Of a DNA stretch of 64,000 bases, positions 28,214 to 38,565 are shown piece after piece. The position numbers and the translations under genes are program-made. The stretch's first letter is position 1; the number at the start of each line of letters is the position of its first letter. A model generated the notes under the pieces. It was not told the origin of the DNA and did not search any database. It worked only from the letters and a program-made list of their open reading frames with translations. The stretch lies in NCBI RefSeq assembly GCF_038005985.1, contig NZ_JBBOUI010000001.1:3492001-3556000 (forward strand). Direction: 5' to 3'. Origin of the DNA: Solibacillus sp. FSL R7-0682. GTDB taxonomy: Bacteria; Bacillota; Bacilli; Bacillales_A; Planococcaceae.

Positions 28214-28249
28214 GCTGTCTAGAAAGTGTTCGCTTTCTGGGCAGCTTTT
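28214..28249 (+). terminator. Intrinsic terminator of hsp20
   Basis: GCTGTCTAGAAAG pairs with CTTTCTGGGCAGC (13 positions, two imperfect) around a 5-nt loop, followed by TTTTT. Confidence 0.85.
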
Positions 28250-28415
28250 TAATACATATGAATATGCTCCTACTGTGGTCTAATCTGATCAAGATCCCTA
28301 TACCTCTCCCCTAATGTTTTACAAAATAGAGCAACAAAAAGAACTTGGCAAGAATTTTTTCGCTTCTCACCAAATTCATTTAGAAAACCCGTGGATTAAA
28401 TTGTAAACAGTAAAC

Positions 28416-30605
28416 TTAATCTTCTAATTTTAAACCCTTTAATAAATCCGCAAACGCATTATTAATTGGTTCAGCTTCTTTTTCCTGTTGCTTCATGTAT
28501 TTTTGGACACTACGCTTATCCACTTTACCGCCGCCTTCTTTTTTACGGCGGGCTTCAAACGCTGATAGCTTTTCACGGTAACCACATTTGCATACGAAAA
28601 TTTGACCATCGCCCTGGCCATGTAATTCTAATTTTTTCTTACATTGTGGGCAGCGTGCATTTGTGACACGTGATACATTTTTACGGTGACCACATTCACG
28701 ATCTTGGCAAACAAGCATCTTTCCTTTTTTACCGTTCACTTCTAACATTGGTTTACCACAATCAGGGCATGTTTTCGTGGAAATATTATCGTGCTTGAAT
28801 TTTTTATCGCTATTTTTAATATCCGCAACAATATCTTTCGTATGTTGTTTCATTTCGTTAATAAATGTATCTTTTTTCAATTTCCCTTTAGCAATTAGCT
28901 CTAGCTTTTGTTCCCATTGTGCGGTTGTTTCAGGTGATTTTAATTCTTTTGGAACTAAATCAAGTAATTGGCGACCCTTAGATGTAATATGAATATCCTT
29001 CCCACGTTTTTCAATTAGGAATGAATTGAATAACTTATCAATAATATCAGCACGTGTTGCAACGGTCCCTAATCCACCTGTCGATTTCAGTGTATCCGCA
29101 AGCTGCTTATTTTGGCTATTCATGTACTTTGTCGGATTTTCCATAGCTGATAAAAGCGTAGCCTCTGTAAAACGTGCTGGTGGCTTCGTTTGTCCGGAAG
29201 TTTGAGCAATTAAATTTACTTTTAGTACTTGACCTTTCTCAAGACGAGGTAATAATTGTTCCTTTACATCCTCCGTCGATTCTTCTTCATCAAAACGGTT
29301 TGAATACACTTCTTTCCATCCAGCTGAAAGTACTGTTTTTCCACGTGCAATAAATTTTTCATCGCCAATTTGTGCTTGCACTGTTAACTGCTCATATTCA
29401 TAAGCTGGGAAAAGCACTGCTAAAAATCGTTTTACAACTAAATCATAAACTTTACGTTCCTTATCGGTAAAATTTGCAAAGTTCACGTATTCCTCAGTTG
29501 GAATAATTGCGTGGTGATCTGATACTTTACTGTCATCTACAAACGATTTATTCGCTTTAATTGGTTTTGCAAGAACTTTGTTTGCTAAAGAACGATACTC
29601 TCCTACACCGCATGCCTTAATACGTTCCGGAAGTGTGCTAACGATGTCTGAAGATATAAATCGAGAATCTGTACGAGGATACGTAAGTACTTTATGTGAC
29701 TCATACAGTTTTTGCATAATATTTAACGTTTCTTTCGCTGAATATCCAAACATTTTGTTTGCATCCCGTTGCAATTCCGTTAAATCATATAATCCTGGGG
29801 AGAACGATTTTTTCGGCTTGCGTTCGATATCAATCACTTTTGCATCTTGCTTATCTAACAAATGAACTACAGCATCAATTTTTTCTTTATTAAAACTGCG
29901 TGAATTGCCATTTGCATCTTGCCATGTTAATTTTAAATCTTTTGTTTGTGCTTCAATCCCATAATATGTTTGAGCTTTGAAGTTTTTAATCTCATCTTCA
30001 CGAGCCGCTACCATTGCTACAACAGGCGTCTGAACTCGTCCTGTGTTTAATTGGGCATTATGCTTTGTTGATAACGCTCGACTCGAATTTAATCCTAAAT
30101 ACCAATCTGCTTCACTACGAGCAACTGCTGCATGATACAAGTTATCATAATTTTTGCCAGGTTTTAAGTTTGCAAAACCATCTTTAATTGCTTTATCTGT
30201 AACAGATGAAATCCATAAGCGTTTCATTGGTTTACTAACTTTTGCACGGTCAATAATCCAACGCGCCACTAACTCCCCTTCACGCCCAGCATCCGTTGCA
30301 ATAATAATCTCATTTACATCATTACGTGTAAGCTGAGATTTGACTGCATTATATTGCTTGCTTGTTTGCTTGATTGTTGTTAATTTCAGACGCTCTGGTA
30401 GCATCGGTAAATCTTCCAAATTCCATTTTTTATATTTTTCATCATAGCTTTCAGGATCAGCCAATGTTACTAAATGTCCTAGTGCCCACGTAACGATATA
30501 TTTGTCGCCTTCTAAAAAACCATTTCCTTTTTTATGACACTTCAGCACATTCGCGATATCGCGTGCTACTGAAGGTTTTTCTGCTAGTACTAAACTTTTA
30601 GCCAT
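28416..30605 (-). CDS. topB: DNA topoisomerase III (type IA)
   Basis: The 729-residue enzyme has an N-terminal TOPRIM domain (LVLAEKPSVARDIA, then ATDAGREGELVARW with acidic metal-binding residues), the catalytic tyrosine in VLTYPRTDSRF, and two C-terminal zinc-ribbon-like modules (CPDCGKPML...CQDRECGH and CPQCKKKLEL...CKCG). It relaxes and decatenates DNA single strands. The ATG at 30605 has AAAGGATG upstream; the longer frame to 30716 is not supported. The closing sequence (ADLLKGLKLED) is intact. Confidence 0.95.
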   Translation of the reverse strand: MAKSLVLAEKPSVARDIANVLKCHKKGNGFLEGDKYIVTWALGHLVTLADPESYDEKYKKWNLEDLPMLPERLKLTTIKQTSKQYNAVKSQLTRNDVNEIIIATDAGREGELVARWIIDRAKVSKPMKRLWISSVTDKAIKDGFANLKPGKNYDNLYHAAVARSEADWYLGLNSSRALSTKHNAQLNTGRVQTPVVAMVAAREDEIKNFKAQTYYGIEAQTKDLKLTWQDANGNSRSFNKEKIDAVVHLLDKQDAKVIDIERKPKKSFSPGLYDLTELQRDANKMFGYSAKETLNIMQKLYESHKVLTYPRTDSRFISSDIVSTLPERIKACGVGEYRSLANKVLAKPIKANKSFVDDSKVSDHHAIIPTEEYVNFANFTDKERKVYDLVVKRFLAVLFPAYEYEQLTVQAQIGDEKFIARGKTVLSAGWKEVYSNRFDEEESTEDVKEQLLPRLEKGQVLKVNLIAQTSGQTKPPARFTEATLLSAMENPTKYMNSQNKQLADTLKSTGGLGTVATRADIIDKLFNSFLIEKRGKDIHITSKGRQLLDLVPKELKSPETTAQWEQKLELIAKGKLKKDTFINEMKQHTKDIVADIKNSDKKFKHDNISTKTCPDCGKPMLEVNGKKGKMLVCQDRECGHRKNVSRVTNARCPQCKKKLELHGQGDGQIFVCKCGYREKLSAFEARRKKEGGGKVDKRSVQKYMKQQEKEAEPINNAFADLLKGLKLED

Positions 30606-30769
30606 ATTAAACATCCTTTCGTACTTCCTTGTGTTAAATATAGCATAGAGTATAACTTTTAAAAATTTCTGTATCTGCGCATATAAAAACGAAACTTCAT
30701 CCATCATGCTAATCACTTACAATATCTTTTCACGTATCGTAACTCGATTTTTTTGTAAGAAGCAAAAGA

Positions 30770-30806
30770 AAATCCCCCCAGCACATACTACTGGGGGAAT
30801 TTTTTA
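30770..30806. terminator. Bidirectional terminator by the second chemoreceptor
   Basis: Inverted repeat TCCCCCCAG / CTGGGGGAA with a 9-nt loop, A-run on the left and T-run on the right. It ends the chemoreceptor transcript on the - strand. Confidence 0.85.
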
Positions 30807-32486
30807 TAGTTTGAAATGGTTTACTTCATATTGTAATTTTTCAGCAAGATCAGAAAGCGATTGGGCATTGCTTGAGATTTCTTCTGTTGCCGCTAATTGC
30901 TCTTCTGTAGCTGCACTCGTATCACTTGCTGTGTCAGCTGTTTGTGCTGCTAACTGTTGCACGTGCTGAACACTTTCGATGACAGAGCCAGTCATCGCTT
31001 GAATTTCTTCAACTGCTGCAGAAACAGACTCTACGCGGTAAACAACCTCTCCAATACCTGATTCGATATTTCGGAAGACATGTAAAGATTCGGATGTTTT
31101 CTCCATCCCTTCATCTACCTTTGTACCACCAGCGACAATCGTTTTTGTTGCATCACTAGAAGTTTGTTGAATTTGTTCAACCATGCTGCCAATTTCAGTA
31201 GCTGAGTTTTTCGATTGCTCCGCTAATTTACGTACTTCCTCCGCTACCACGGCGAAGCCTTTTCCGTGCTCTCCAGCACGTGCTGCTTCTATCGCTGCAT
31301 TTAAGGCAAGTAAGTTCGTTTGATCAGCGATATCTGTAATTAATGACGTAATATTTTGGATGCTATTTGAATGCTGCTCCATTGTATGCATCATTGCAGT
31401 CGTATCTTTAAACGTTTCATGGATTGTCTCCATTTGATTTACAACATTTTTAATTGATGTTGCCCCTTGATCAATTAGTACTTTTACGTCGTTTGTTGCA
31501 TGTAGCATTTGCTCATTGTCACCAGATATTTGATCAATACTTGTGCGCAATTCATTCATTGAATCAATGGATGTATTCATGAAATGAGACTGCTCCGTAC
31601 TCGTATGTAATTGGTTTTCTGCAGACTTTGCAACCATTTGTGATGATGCTAAGCTTTGCTCTGAGCTTGCAGAAAGCTCTTGTGCATTTGCTGCAACCTG
31701 CATTGAAGAATCACTTACACTTGATACAATACCACGTAAATCTTCGAGCATTGTATTGAAGCTATTTGCCATCTTACCAATTTCATCTCTATTTTTAATG
31801 TTAAGTGGCTCCATTGATAAGTTCCCTTGTGCAATTTCTTCAAGTGCATCCGTCATTTGACCAACTGGCTTTGAAATATTGCGGCTTAATACATATGAAA
31901 TCACAATTGCTAATAAAATTGAAACGATTGTAATAATTATCATTAAAGTAACCATAGTTAGCTGGTATGCATCAATATCATTACGTGTATTTGCAATGTT
32001 TTGTTCTTGAACTTCTATAAGCTTAGAAAGGATATCTAAAATTTCACTATTTAATTTCATCGACGTTAATTGTGCAGTCGATAAATCACGGTTGCTTTCT
32101 TTTAATTCGATAATAAGGTTATTTGATTCGAATAATAATAACGATTTCTCTTTTAACTGATCTAATAACTGAAGTGATGCTTCATCTTTACTTAGTTCAA
32201 TTAAACCTTTTGCTGCAACAGTTCCATTTTCAATCTCTTCTTGGATTCCCTGTTTCGAAGTACTTTTATTAAAGGCGACAAACTCTAATAATCGTGTGGC
32301 TAAATCTTTTTGAGCTACCTCTAAATCACGTGCATAGCTAATACGCTGAACATCACGCTCAATTATTTCATTATATTGGTCTTTAACTTTTTCTAATGCT
32401 ACTGAAGCAACAGTATTAACAACCATAATAAGTACAATTGTCACCGAAAAAGCAAGCCATAATTTCTTTGAAATGGAAAATTTCAA
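30804..32486 (-). CDS. Methyl-accepting chemotaxis protein
   Basis: The 560-residue chemoreceptor has transmembrane helices at about 8-29 and 176-199 with a helical sensor region of about 145 residues between. A HAMP domain ([20 protein letters not shown]) and the signalling tip [20 protein letters not shown] follow. The start is TTG behind GAGGAGG. It is a second, diverged receptor in this window: it shares the cytoplasmic tip but not the sensor region with the one at 16858-18564. Ligand unknown. Confidence 0.92.
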   Translation of the reverse strand: MKFSISKKLWLAFSVTIVLIMVVNTVASVALEKVKDQYNEIIERDVQRISYARDLEVAQKDLATRLLEFVAFNKSTSKQGIQEEIENGTVAAKGLIELSKDEASLQLLDQLKEKSLLLFESNNLIIELKESNRDLSTAQLTSMKLNSEILDILSKLIEVQEQNIANTRNDIDAYQLTMVTLMIIITIVSILLAIVISYVLSRNISKPVGQMTDALEEIAQGNLSMEPLNIKNRDEIGKMANSFNTMLEDLRGIVSSVSDSSMQVAANAQELSASSEQSLASSQMVAKSAENQLHTSTEQSHFMNTSIDSMNELRTSIDQISGDNEQMLHATNDVKVLIDQGATSIKNVVNQMETIHETFKDTTAMMHTMEQHSNSIQNITSLITDIADQTNLLALNAAIEAARAGEHGKGFAVVAEEVRKLAEQSKNSATEIGSMVEQIQQTSSDATKTIVAGGTKVDEGMEKTSESLHVFRNIESGIGEVVYRVESVSAAVEEIQAMTGSVIESVQHVQQLAAQTADTASDTSAATEEQLAATEEISSNAQSLSDLAEKLQYEVNHFKL

Positions 32487-32829
32487 CTATATTCCTCCTC
32501 AATTTAATATTAAAATACTAATCCAATATAAATTATATACATTTTTTGGGCAATAAGTCATCACAATTTTATTAAATATTTTAAATCTTTTTATTCATTA
32601 TTACGAAAAAGAAAATAATTTTCAGATAATTGATAATACATGATGATAATTACGCGCTTTTTAGTTTTGAAAGTTGCTTAAAATTTTCAAAAAAAAGTGT
32701 TACAGGTTTAAACATTAAGAATAGTGGTATACTAACAATATGACACTTTATTTGGATTGTTATTTTTAGTAACGTTCCTTCATTTGTACGAAAAATCAAA
32801 AATTTTCTCGTATTTCCCACAAATTTTAC
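32487..32829. other. Intergenic region upstream of the csp leader
   Basis: AT-rich spacer. It contains a possible extra promoter-like pair (TTTAAA...TATACT near 32708-32735, 15-base spacing). No gene with a ribosome site was seen. Confidence 0.4.
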
Positions 32830-32858
32830 TAGACAGTTGGATAAAGTTGTTATACAAT
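32830..32858 (+). promoter_or_regulatory. Sigma-A promoter of the csp gene
   Basis: TAGACA (-35) and TACAAT (-10) are separated by exactly 17 bases. Transcription would start near 32865 and give a 5' leader of about 137 nt before the csp start codon, long leaders being typical of cold-shock genes. Confidence 0.6.
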
Positions 32859-32867
32859 AAGAATAAT

Positions 32868-32975
32868 TAAATTGCTTAAGCAGGTTGACGATCAATTCAC
32901 ATATTAAAAAAGTGAACGTGTACGCTCGCTTTTTTAATGTGTGAATTTTTTTTATACATTTAGCAATTCAATTAA
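32868..32975 (+). promoter_or_regulatory. Structured csp leader with terminator-like hairpin
   Basis: Within the predicted leader, ATTCACATATTAAAAAA pairs with TTTTTTAATGTGTGAAT (nearly perfect 17 bp, about 32895-32947) and is followed by TTTTTTT. That is the form of an intrinsic terminator, yet no + strand gene precedes it. An outer pairing (AATTAAATTGCT with AGCAATTCAATT, one mismatch) encloses it. The arrangement suggests a temperature-responsive leader or attenuator, or a short RNA ending here. Confidence 0.5.
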
Positions 32976-33001
32976 TTATAATTTTTTGGAGGTTTTCTCT
33001 C

Positions 33002-33202
33002 ATGCAACAAGGTACAGTAAAATGGTTTAACTCAGAAAAAGGTTTCGGTTTCATCGAAGTTGAAGGCGGTAACGATGTATTCGTACACTTCTCAGCTATC
33101 CAAGGTGAAGGTTTCAAATCTTTAGACGAAGGTCAAAAAGTTGAATTCGACGTAGAAGAAGGCAACCGTGGACCACAAGCTACTAACGTAGTAAAACTTT
33201 AA
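33002..33202 (+). CDS. Cold-shock protein, CspA family
   Basis: The 66-residue single cold-shock domain has RNP1 KGFGFIEV (residues 13-20) and RNP2 VFVHFSAI (26-33). It binds single-stranded RNA/DNA as an RNA chaperone. The ATG follows TTTTTTGGAGG. Codon use is strongly biased (GGT, AAA, TTC, GTA), as expected for a highly expressed gene. It is almost identical in pattern to CspB/CspD of bacilli. Confidence 0.96.
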   Translation: MQQGTVKWFNSEKGFGFIEVEGGNDVFVHFSAIQGEGFKSLDEGQKVEFDVEEGNRGPQATNVVKL

Positions 33203-33233
33203 TTTTAACGAATTAAGTCATATAGTTAGTCGC

Positions 33234-33268
33234 AAAAGAACCACTCTCAAATAGAGAGTGGTTCTTTT
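33234..33268 (+). terminator. Intrinsic terminator of csp
   Basis: A perfect 15-bp stem, AAAAGAACCACTCTC / GAGAGTGGTTCTTTT, with a 5-nt loop. Confidence 0.9.
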
Positions 33269-33450
33269 ATATGGTGTAACAGTTATGGATTTGAACAACT
33301 TACTGTATTAATAATAAGAAAATACAAGAATGAACTAATGTTAATAAGCTAATTAAACATGCTTCAGTAAATGAGGCTGCTTAGCTCGATTATTATTCCA
33401 ACAAAACCGGTACAGCACCTTCTATAGACATTAATTCACTACATATAAAA
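33269..33450. other. Intergenic region, nothing supported
   Basis: 182 bp between two terminators. Only short frames without ribosome sites are present. Confidence 0.4.
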
Positions 33451-33487
33451 AATAGACAAAGTCTTCTTTCGACTTTGTCTATTTTTG
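33451..33487 (-). terminator. Terminator of the aminotransferase gene (bidirectional form)
   Basis: The stem AATAGACAAAGTC / GACTTTGTCTATT (13 bp) has a 7-nt loop, A-run on the left and T-run on the right. Confidence 0.88.
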
Positions 33488-33528
33488 TGGGTGACAATTT
33501 AAATAAAATTAAACATTCACCAAAGTTG

Positions 33529-34695
33529 TTATAAAATTTCTCCTAAACGCTTAATACCTTCTTCAATAACTTCTGGTGTCGCATTCGTGTAATTTAAGCG
33601 CATTGTGTTAACTTCGGTTTTATTTGTGTAAAATGGATTACCTGGAACAAATGCAACTTTTTGTTCCATCGCTTCATGGAATTTTTCAAGAGCATTTGCG
33701 CCGTCCTCCATTGTCACCCAAATAAACATCCCGCCTTCAGGCTTTGTATACTTTACATGTGGTGGGAAGTATTTTTCCATTGCAGCTAACATCGCATTGG
33801 ATTGTTCTTTATATAATGCAATAATTTTTTCAACGTGCTTATCGTAATCATTATTCGCTAAATAATCATATAAAACATACTGAGCAAAAATATTTGTGTG
33901 TAAATCTGATGCTTGCTTCGCTGTTTCAATATGACCAAGTAATTCATGATTTTTCGTTAAAATATAGCCTAAACGCATACCTGGTGTTACCGTTTTTGAG
34001 AACGAACCAAGCACTACGCTGTTTTTCATTTTACCTGCAGCAATATATGGTAAGTGCTCACCTGTAAAGCGTAATTCGCCATAAGGATCATCCTCGATGA
34101 AAATGATATCCTCATCCTTAATGGCTTCATACACCTCTTCACGGCGTTCTTTTGTATAAGTTAATCCCGTTGGATTTTGAAAGTTCGGCACAGTATAAAC
34201 CATTTTTACATTTGGCTGCTTTACCGCTTGCTTTAATTCGTCAACGTTTATTCCCTCTGTTTCAAGTGTAACTCCGTGGAAAGTTGGTTCACGTAATGTG
34301 AACGCTTGAATCGCTCCAAGATAACCCGGCTCTTCAATTACAATGCCGTCCCCTTTATTAATAAGTACTTTTGAAATTAGTTCTAATGCTTGTTGAGAAC
34401 CAGTTGTAATAAATACATCTTCTGGCTTGAAATCAAGACCTGGTTGTTTTGTATTATATTTTTCTGCAATATATTGACGTAATGGTAAATAGCCTTGCGT
34501 CGTTGAATATTGAAATAATTTTGCACCACTTTCATCAATTGCATGAGTGACAGATGCTTTTAATGCGTCAATTGGAAATGAAATTGGGTTTGGTAAGCCC
34601 CCAGCGAATGAAATGACGTCCTCTGCATCCGTTACTTTTAAAATATTGCGGATAAATGATGACGGTGTGTTTAAAATGCTATCAGAGTATTGCAT
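33529..34695 (-). CDS. PLP-dependent aminotransferase, 2-aminoadipate/LysN-like fold type I
   Basis: The 388-residue enzyme has ISFAGGLPNPISFP, FQYSTTQGYLPLRQYI, ITTGSQQALEL, VPNFQNPTGLTY, IEDDPYGELRF and the PLP lysine K234 in GSFSKTVTPGMRLGY. This is the pattern of LysN/MocR-catalytic-domain aminotransferases acting on aromatic, branched or 2-aminoadipate substrates. No N-terminal helix-turn-helix is present, so it is an enzyme rather than a MocR regulator. The ATG at 34695 follows GGGAAGAG; the longer frame is not supported. The exact substrate is unknown. Confidence 0.88.
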   Translation of the reverse strand: MQYSDSILNTPSSFIRNILKVTDAEDVISFAGGLPNPISFPIDALKASVTHAIDESGAKLFQYSTTQGYLPLRQYIAEKYNTKQPGLDFKPEDVFITTGSQQALELISKVLINKGDGIVIEEPGYLGAIQAFTLREPTFHGVTLETEGINVDELKQAVKQPNVKMVYTVPNFQNPTGLTYTKERREEVYEAIKDEDIIFIEDDPYGELRFTGEHLPYIAAGKMKNSVVLGSFSKTVTPGMRLGYILTKNHELLGHIETAKQASDLHTNIFAQYVLYDYLANNDYDKHVEKIIALYKEQSNAMLAAMEKYFPPHVKYTKPEGGMFIWVTMEDGANALEKFHEAMEQKVAFVPGNPFYTNKTEVNTMRLNYTNATPEVIEEGIKRLGEIL

Positions 34696-34846
34696 AGTTA
34701 ATTCTCTTCCCTTATTTTTAATTTTCAAAATTTTATCACTTTTTAGTCTACTATACAATAGCGATGTTACATTTAAGTAGATATATGCGAATTGCAAGTA
34801 GATTTATGACATGAATGCGTGAGGTAATTTTTTTCTCTCCATTAAA

Positions 34847-34880
34847 AATCACTCTCCTGATTAGCATCAAAAGAGTGATT
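34847..34880 (-). terminator. Intrinsic terminator of uppP
   Basis: The stem AATCACTCT / AGAGTGATT (9 bp) has a 16-nt loop and is followed on the - strand by a T-rich run. Confidence 0.75.
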
Positions 34881-34889
34881 CTTTACCAC

Positions 34890-35705
34890 TTAGAAGAAAA
34901 TTAAAAGTAAAATTCCGACTAAGAAACAATAGTATGTGAAGTAGTGTAACTTCCCATTTTTCATAATTCCCATGAACCATCGCATAGCAAAGTATGTCAT
35001 AAATAACGTTGCAAAGAATGTCACCGCATATGGTAAGGCTAAGTCCATTTTGTTTGGTTCGTCTAAGAAATCAGTAATTCCTAATACGACACCACCAAGG
35101 CTAACCGGAATATATAGCATGAATGAGAAACGTAATGCCGTTTCCTGATTCATGCCAACAGCGATCGCCGAAATAATTGTAGCACCTGAACGGCTAATTC
35201 CTGGTGTTAACGCAACCGCTTGCCCAAGACCTACTAAAAAAGCATCTTTCGCTGTTAAATCACCGTCTCGCTTCGTTCCTCGCATATTACGAATTAACCA
35301 TAAAGCAATACCCGTTACAAATAACATGAGCGCAATTGTCGTCATACTTACACTCTCTGCAATCACATCACTTAATAAAACCCCTAAAATCCCTGCTGGA
35401 ATCGAACCGATAATAACATATAGTGCAAAGTTAAAATCCGCACGATAACGTCTGTTTCGGGTTTTAATAAACATTAAAAAACCTGTAATTAAACGAATAA
35501 TGTCCTCACGATAAATAAACATAATTGCGATTAATGACGCAGTATTTGTTAAAATAGCGAACGTAAAACCTTGCTCGCCCATCCCTAAAATTTCGCTGGC
35601 GATCATAACGTGCCCACTAGACGAAACAGGGATTGGTTCCGTAAAGCCTTGCACAAGGCCAATGATGAGATGCTTTAAAATTAAAATCAAATCAAAGTTT
35701 TCCAT
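34890..35705 (-). CDS. uppP: Undecaprenyl-diphosphatase UppP/BacA
   Basis: The 271-residue, about eight-helix membrane enzyme recycles undecaprenyl-PP to undecaprenyl-P for peptidoglycan synthesis and gives bacitracin tolerance. Conserved motifs are LVQGFTEPIPVSSSGH (catalytic Glu/Ser/His region) and ALTPGISRSGATI. The ribosome site is GGAGATAG. It is monocistronic. Confidence 0.95.
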   Translation of the reverse strand: MENFDLILILKHLIIGLVQGFTEPIPVSSSGHVMIASEILGMGEQGFTFAILTNTASLIAIMFIYREDIIRLITGFLMFIKTRNRRYRADFNFALYVIIGSIPAGILGVLLSDVIAESVSMTTIALMLFVTGIALWLIRNMRGTKRDGDLTAKDAFLVGLGQAVALTPGISRSGATIISAIAVGMNQETALRFSFMLYIPVSLGGVVLGITDFLDEPNKMDLALPYAVTFFATLFMTYFAMRWFMGIMKNGKLHYFTYYCFLVGILLLIFF

Positions 35706-35754
35706 TACTATCTCCTACAATTTAAATTATGTTTTATATGACGTCATAACGCCA

Positions 35755-37947
35755 TTAAATGTTCACTTCTTTACGATAATACTGTTCTTCAATGTGCGCA
35801 AGAGCTTTTGGAAGGGCTCCACCTGATAGTAGAAATAATTTTCGCGTCGCACGAGAAGCAATTGTATACAGAAGATACGCATCCATTTCTTCATGATAAA
35901 CATGGGCATCTGCATCCGCTAATACAACCGTCGTAAACTCGAAGCCTTTCGCCATATAACCCGGCATGATTAAAATCCCTTTCATATACACCTTTTGTTC
36001 TTCTGTTACGAGCTGAATTTCCGGAATGTGTGGCTTTAATTCTTGATAAAGCTGCTTACATGCCTGTTTATTTTTACATAAAATCACAAAGCTATCTTGT
36101 GGCTCGAAGTGTTGGGTTACAAGCTGTTCGATTGTTGTTAGTAGCTTATTTGTTTGAATAACTTGCGGTTTCTCCCCTGCTACGCCAAGGGATAAGGTCG
36201 TTGTGTTATGCAAAATCGCACTCATAAAATCAGTAATTTCATTTGTAGAACGGTAGGATTTATTTAATTCCACTACTTTAAAGTGCTTTGATAAAGGGCC
36301 GGCAAGAGAATCCTTCATTTGTGGATGCACCATTTGATTGCGATCCCCAAGCAATGTGTAGTGCGCTTTTGGGTGCATTGCTTTAATCGTTAATAGCTGT
36401 AAATACGAGTAATCTTGAATTTCATCAATGACTATATGTTTAATTGTATTGTTTGTATATAACCCCTTCACAACAGCTTGTAAATACATCATCGGTGCTA
36501 AGTCTTCGTAAAATAATATGCGTTTCTTCAAGCTTTCCGCAGTTTTAGCTTGAAGTTGTTGGGTAAATAAATTGTCATTTCCATACGTTAAGGAATGCAC
36601 ATACATTTTATTTAAATTCACGAAGCCAAGTTGTTCAATTGTTGTCTCCATTTTGCCGTACTTCTTTTGTAATTCCATATGGGCTTGCTGCTCGAGCTCT
36701 TTGTCGGTTCCAATATAGGCATTTACTGCGCGCAGTTCCTTCATGCGCTTTGTAAGCTCTTTACTTTTACGTGTTTGTATATTCGAGAGTAGTAAAGTGC
36801 GCATTTTTTTCAAACGAAAATCGATATCGAGGCCACCAAATTTTTCATAAAAGAGCTGGGATAGTTTTTTCGCTGAAACGATAAGCTCATCGCCCATTTT
36901 TAAATTATAAAACGGCATGCCAGCTGTTTTTGTGTCTTCAATATAATTTATTAATTGTTTAACGTAACTATGCGAACCCTTATAAGCATAATGCTCACGT
37001 GCTTCGTTATCTGCATTTTGCAAACGTTCAATATTCTCATAATTCGTCTCACATTGGTAGCGTGTTAATTTTAAATCCTTAAGTAGTCGATAATACGTCG
37101 TATGTTGTACATTCTCTTCACCAAGCTCTGGTAAGACATTTGAAATATAGTCATTAAATAAATCCGACGGTGAAATAAGTAAAATACTACGTGCATTCAT
37201 TGTTTGACGATATTCATATAGTAGAAACGCAATTCGCTGCATCGCCACGGATGTTTTCCCACTACCTGGGGGACCAAGGACGATTAAATTATCCTTATTC
37301 GATGAACGAATGACGATGTTTTGATCGCTTTGAATCGTCGCAACAATAGACTTCATTTTCTCTTTAGCCGTATCAGCGAGAAGCCCCTGGAGCACCTCAT
37401 CACCAACATAAATATCCGCATCAAACAACTGCAATAGCTCGTCGTATTTCACTTTATATTGACGCCTACCTTCAATCATCACATCGATAAATTCGCCATC
37501 TGGTATTTGATAATGAGATGGACCGACTTTATTTTCATAAAATAGACTCGAAATAGGTGCCCGCCAGTCAAAAATTAATACATCATCAGTTGTTGGCTCG
37601 CGAAATGTAGAAAGTCCAATATATAAGTGTTCAGACTCCCCTTGCTCATTTTGTATTGAAATGCGACCGAAGTATGGACTTTTATACAAAATTTTTGTTT
37701 TTGCTAATTGTTCACTGACATTTAAATATTCACGCTCACGTAGCTGCATCGTTTGAAGCATTTGGGAAAACTGAATCGCATTCTCTCCTGACACATCATT
37801 AAATTCTGAAGATACTTGCGTTCGCTCTTCAACAATTTCCCCTTTTTGTTTCTTTAATTGAATAGTAAGTGCTTCAACCTGCCTATTTAATAACCCGTTA
37901 ATTTCCTTTAAATGAGCTTGCTCCTGTTGCCAAATCGTTTGTTCCAT
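35755..37947 (-). CDS. helD: RNA polymerase recycling helicase-like protein HelD
   Basis: HelD is a UvrD-like ATPase that pulls stalled RNA polymerase off DNA. The ~730-residue protein starts with the antiparallel coiled-coil arm (about 1-75), then FDWRAPISSLFY, Walker A VLGPPGSGKTSVAMQRIAF, the DEXX motif IVIDEIQDYSYLQL, LLGDRNQMVHPQ, and late helicase motifs (KGFEFTTVVLADADAH, LYTIASRATRKLFLL). MEQ at 37947 is chosen as start because GGAGG lies upstream (12 bases, slightly long) and homologues begin near it. Confidence 0.92.
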   Translation of the reverse strand: MEQTIWQQEQAHLKEINGLLNRQVEALTIQLKKQKGEIVEERTQVSSEFNDVSGENAIQFSQMLQTMQLREREYLNVSEQLAKTKILYKSPYFGRISIQNEQGESEHLYIGLSTFREPTTDDVLIFDWRAPISSLFYENKVGPSHYQIPDGEFIDVMIEGRRQYKVKYDELLQLFDADIYVGDEVLQGLLADTAKEKMKSIVATIQSDQNIVIRSSNKDNLIVLGPPGSGKTSVAMQRIAFLLYEYRQTMNARSILLISPSDLFNDYISNVLPELGEENVQHTTYYRLLKDLKLTRYQCETNYENIERLQNADNEAREHYAYKGSHSYVKQLINYIEDTKTAGMPFYNLKMGDELIVSAKKLSQLFYEKFGGLDIDFRLKKMRTLLLSNIQTRKSKELTKRMKELRAVNAYIGTDKELEQQAHMELQKKYGKMETTIEQLGFVNLNKMYVHSLTYGNDNLFTQQLQAKTAESLKKRILFYEDLAPMMYLQAVVKGLYTNNTIKHIVIDEIQDYSYLQLLTIKAMHPKAHYTLLGDRNQMVHPQMKDSLAGPLSKHFKVVELNKSYRSTNEITDFMSAILHNTTTLSLGVAGEKPQVIQTNKLLTTIEQLVTQHFEPQDSFVILCKNKQACKQLYQELKPHIPEIQLVTEEQKVYMKGILIMPGYMAKGFEFTTVVLADADAHVYHEEMDAYLLYTIASRATRKLFLLSGGALPKALAHIEEQYYRKEVNI

Positions 37948-38565
37948 CTTCTGAGTCCGCCTCCAACTATGCATAGACATCTTTCTTTGCGTGAAAAAAT
38001 ATATGTTCATGTCCCTACTTTTATTTTTTAGGTAAGCTAGTCATAAGATTTATAAGGACATCACTCACCTCAATCACAAAAGGGATATCCTTTTTTTACA
38101 TAAAAACTCATTTATTACCTATTATCAAATTTCACGTAAAAATTAATGCTACATCAAAATGATATAGGATTCAATATTTGTTCTCTCTTCAGACTTTTTT
38201 ATGCAAATAAATTTAAGGGATTGCGTTTTTGCACATAAAATAATGTATTCCCTACTTCCCAAAATATTAAGCGAGAAATTACCTGAGTTTCGTCACATTT
38301 TGTCTTAATTTTGAGCTACCATTCTAATACCCGATTTATGCAAAAAGCTACAATCTTCCTTAAAAACATATACAGTTCGAACAAGCTATAAATATGTAAT
38401 TATCTTATATTTCGTAAAAACCCCCATTGGAACAATATGGTTCAAACGAGCATTATTTTATTTTAACATAGTATTTTGTAACAATTTCGCTACATTTTAT
38501 TAACACAAACTCTACATTCACAAGTTATGATGTGGAGGAAATATATTAGTCAAAAGGAGTCGGTT
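37948..38565. other. Long AT-rich intergenic region with repeated TTATG(TG)CAAA elements
   Basis: No gene is supported. Three related elements occur: TTATGCAAA at 38199, TTATGTGCAAAAACGC on the - strand at 38238-38223, and TTATGCAAAAAGC at 38336. They could be regulatory sites for the divergent helD or the downstream gene. A small terminator-like hairpin (AAAGGGATATCCTTTTTTT) lies near 38080. Confidence 0.4.

Noticed and set aside
33269-33450. Possible insertion-sequence remnant between csp and the aminotransferase gene
   Set aside because: No terminal inverted repeats, target duplication or transposase-like frame could be seen.
34695-34797. N-terminal extension of the LysN-like aminotransferase (possible MocR-type DNA-binding part)
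   Set aside because: The extension is only 34 codons, has no ribosome site and does not encode a helix-turn-helix; the start at 34695 fits the fold.
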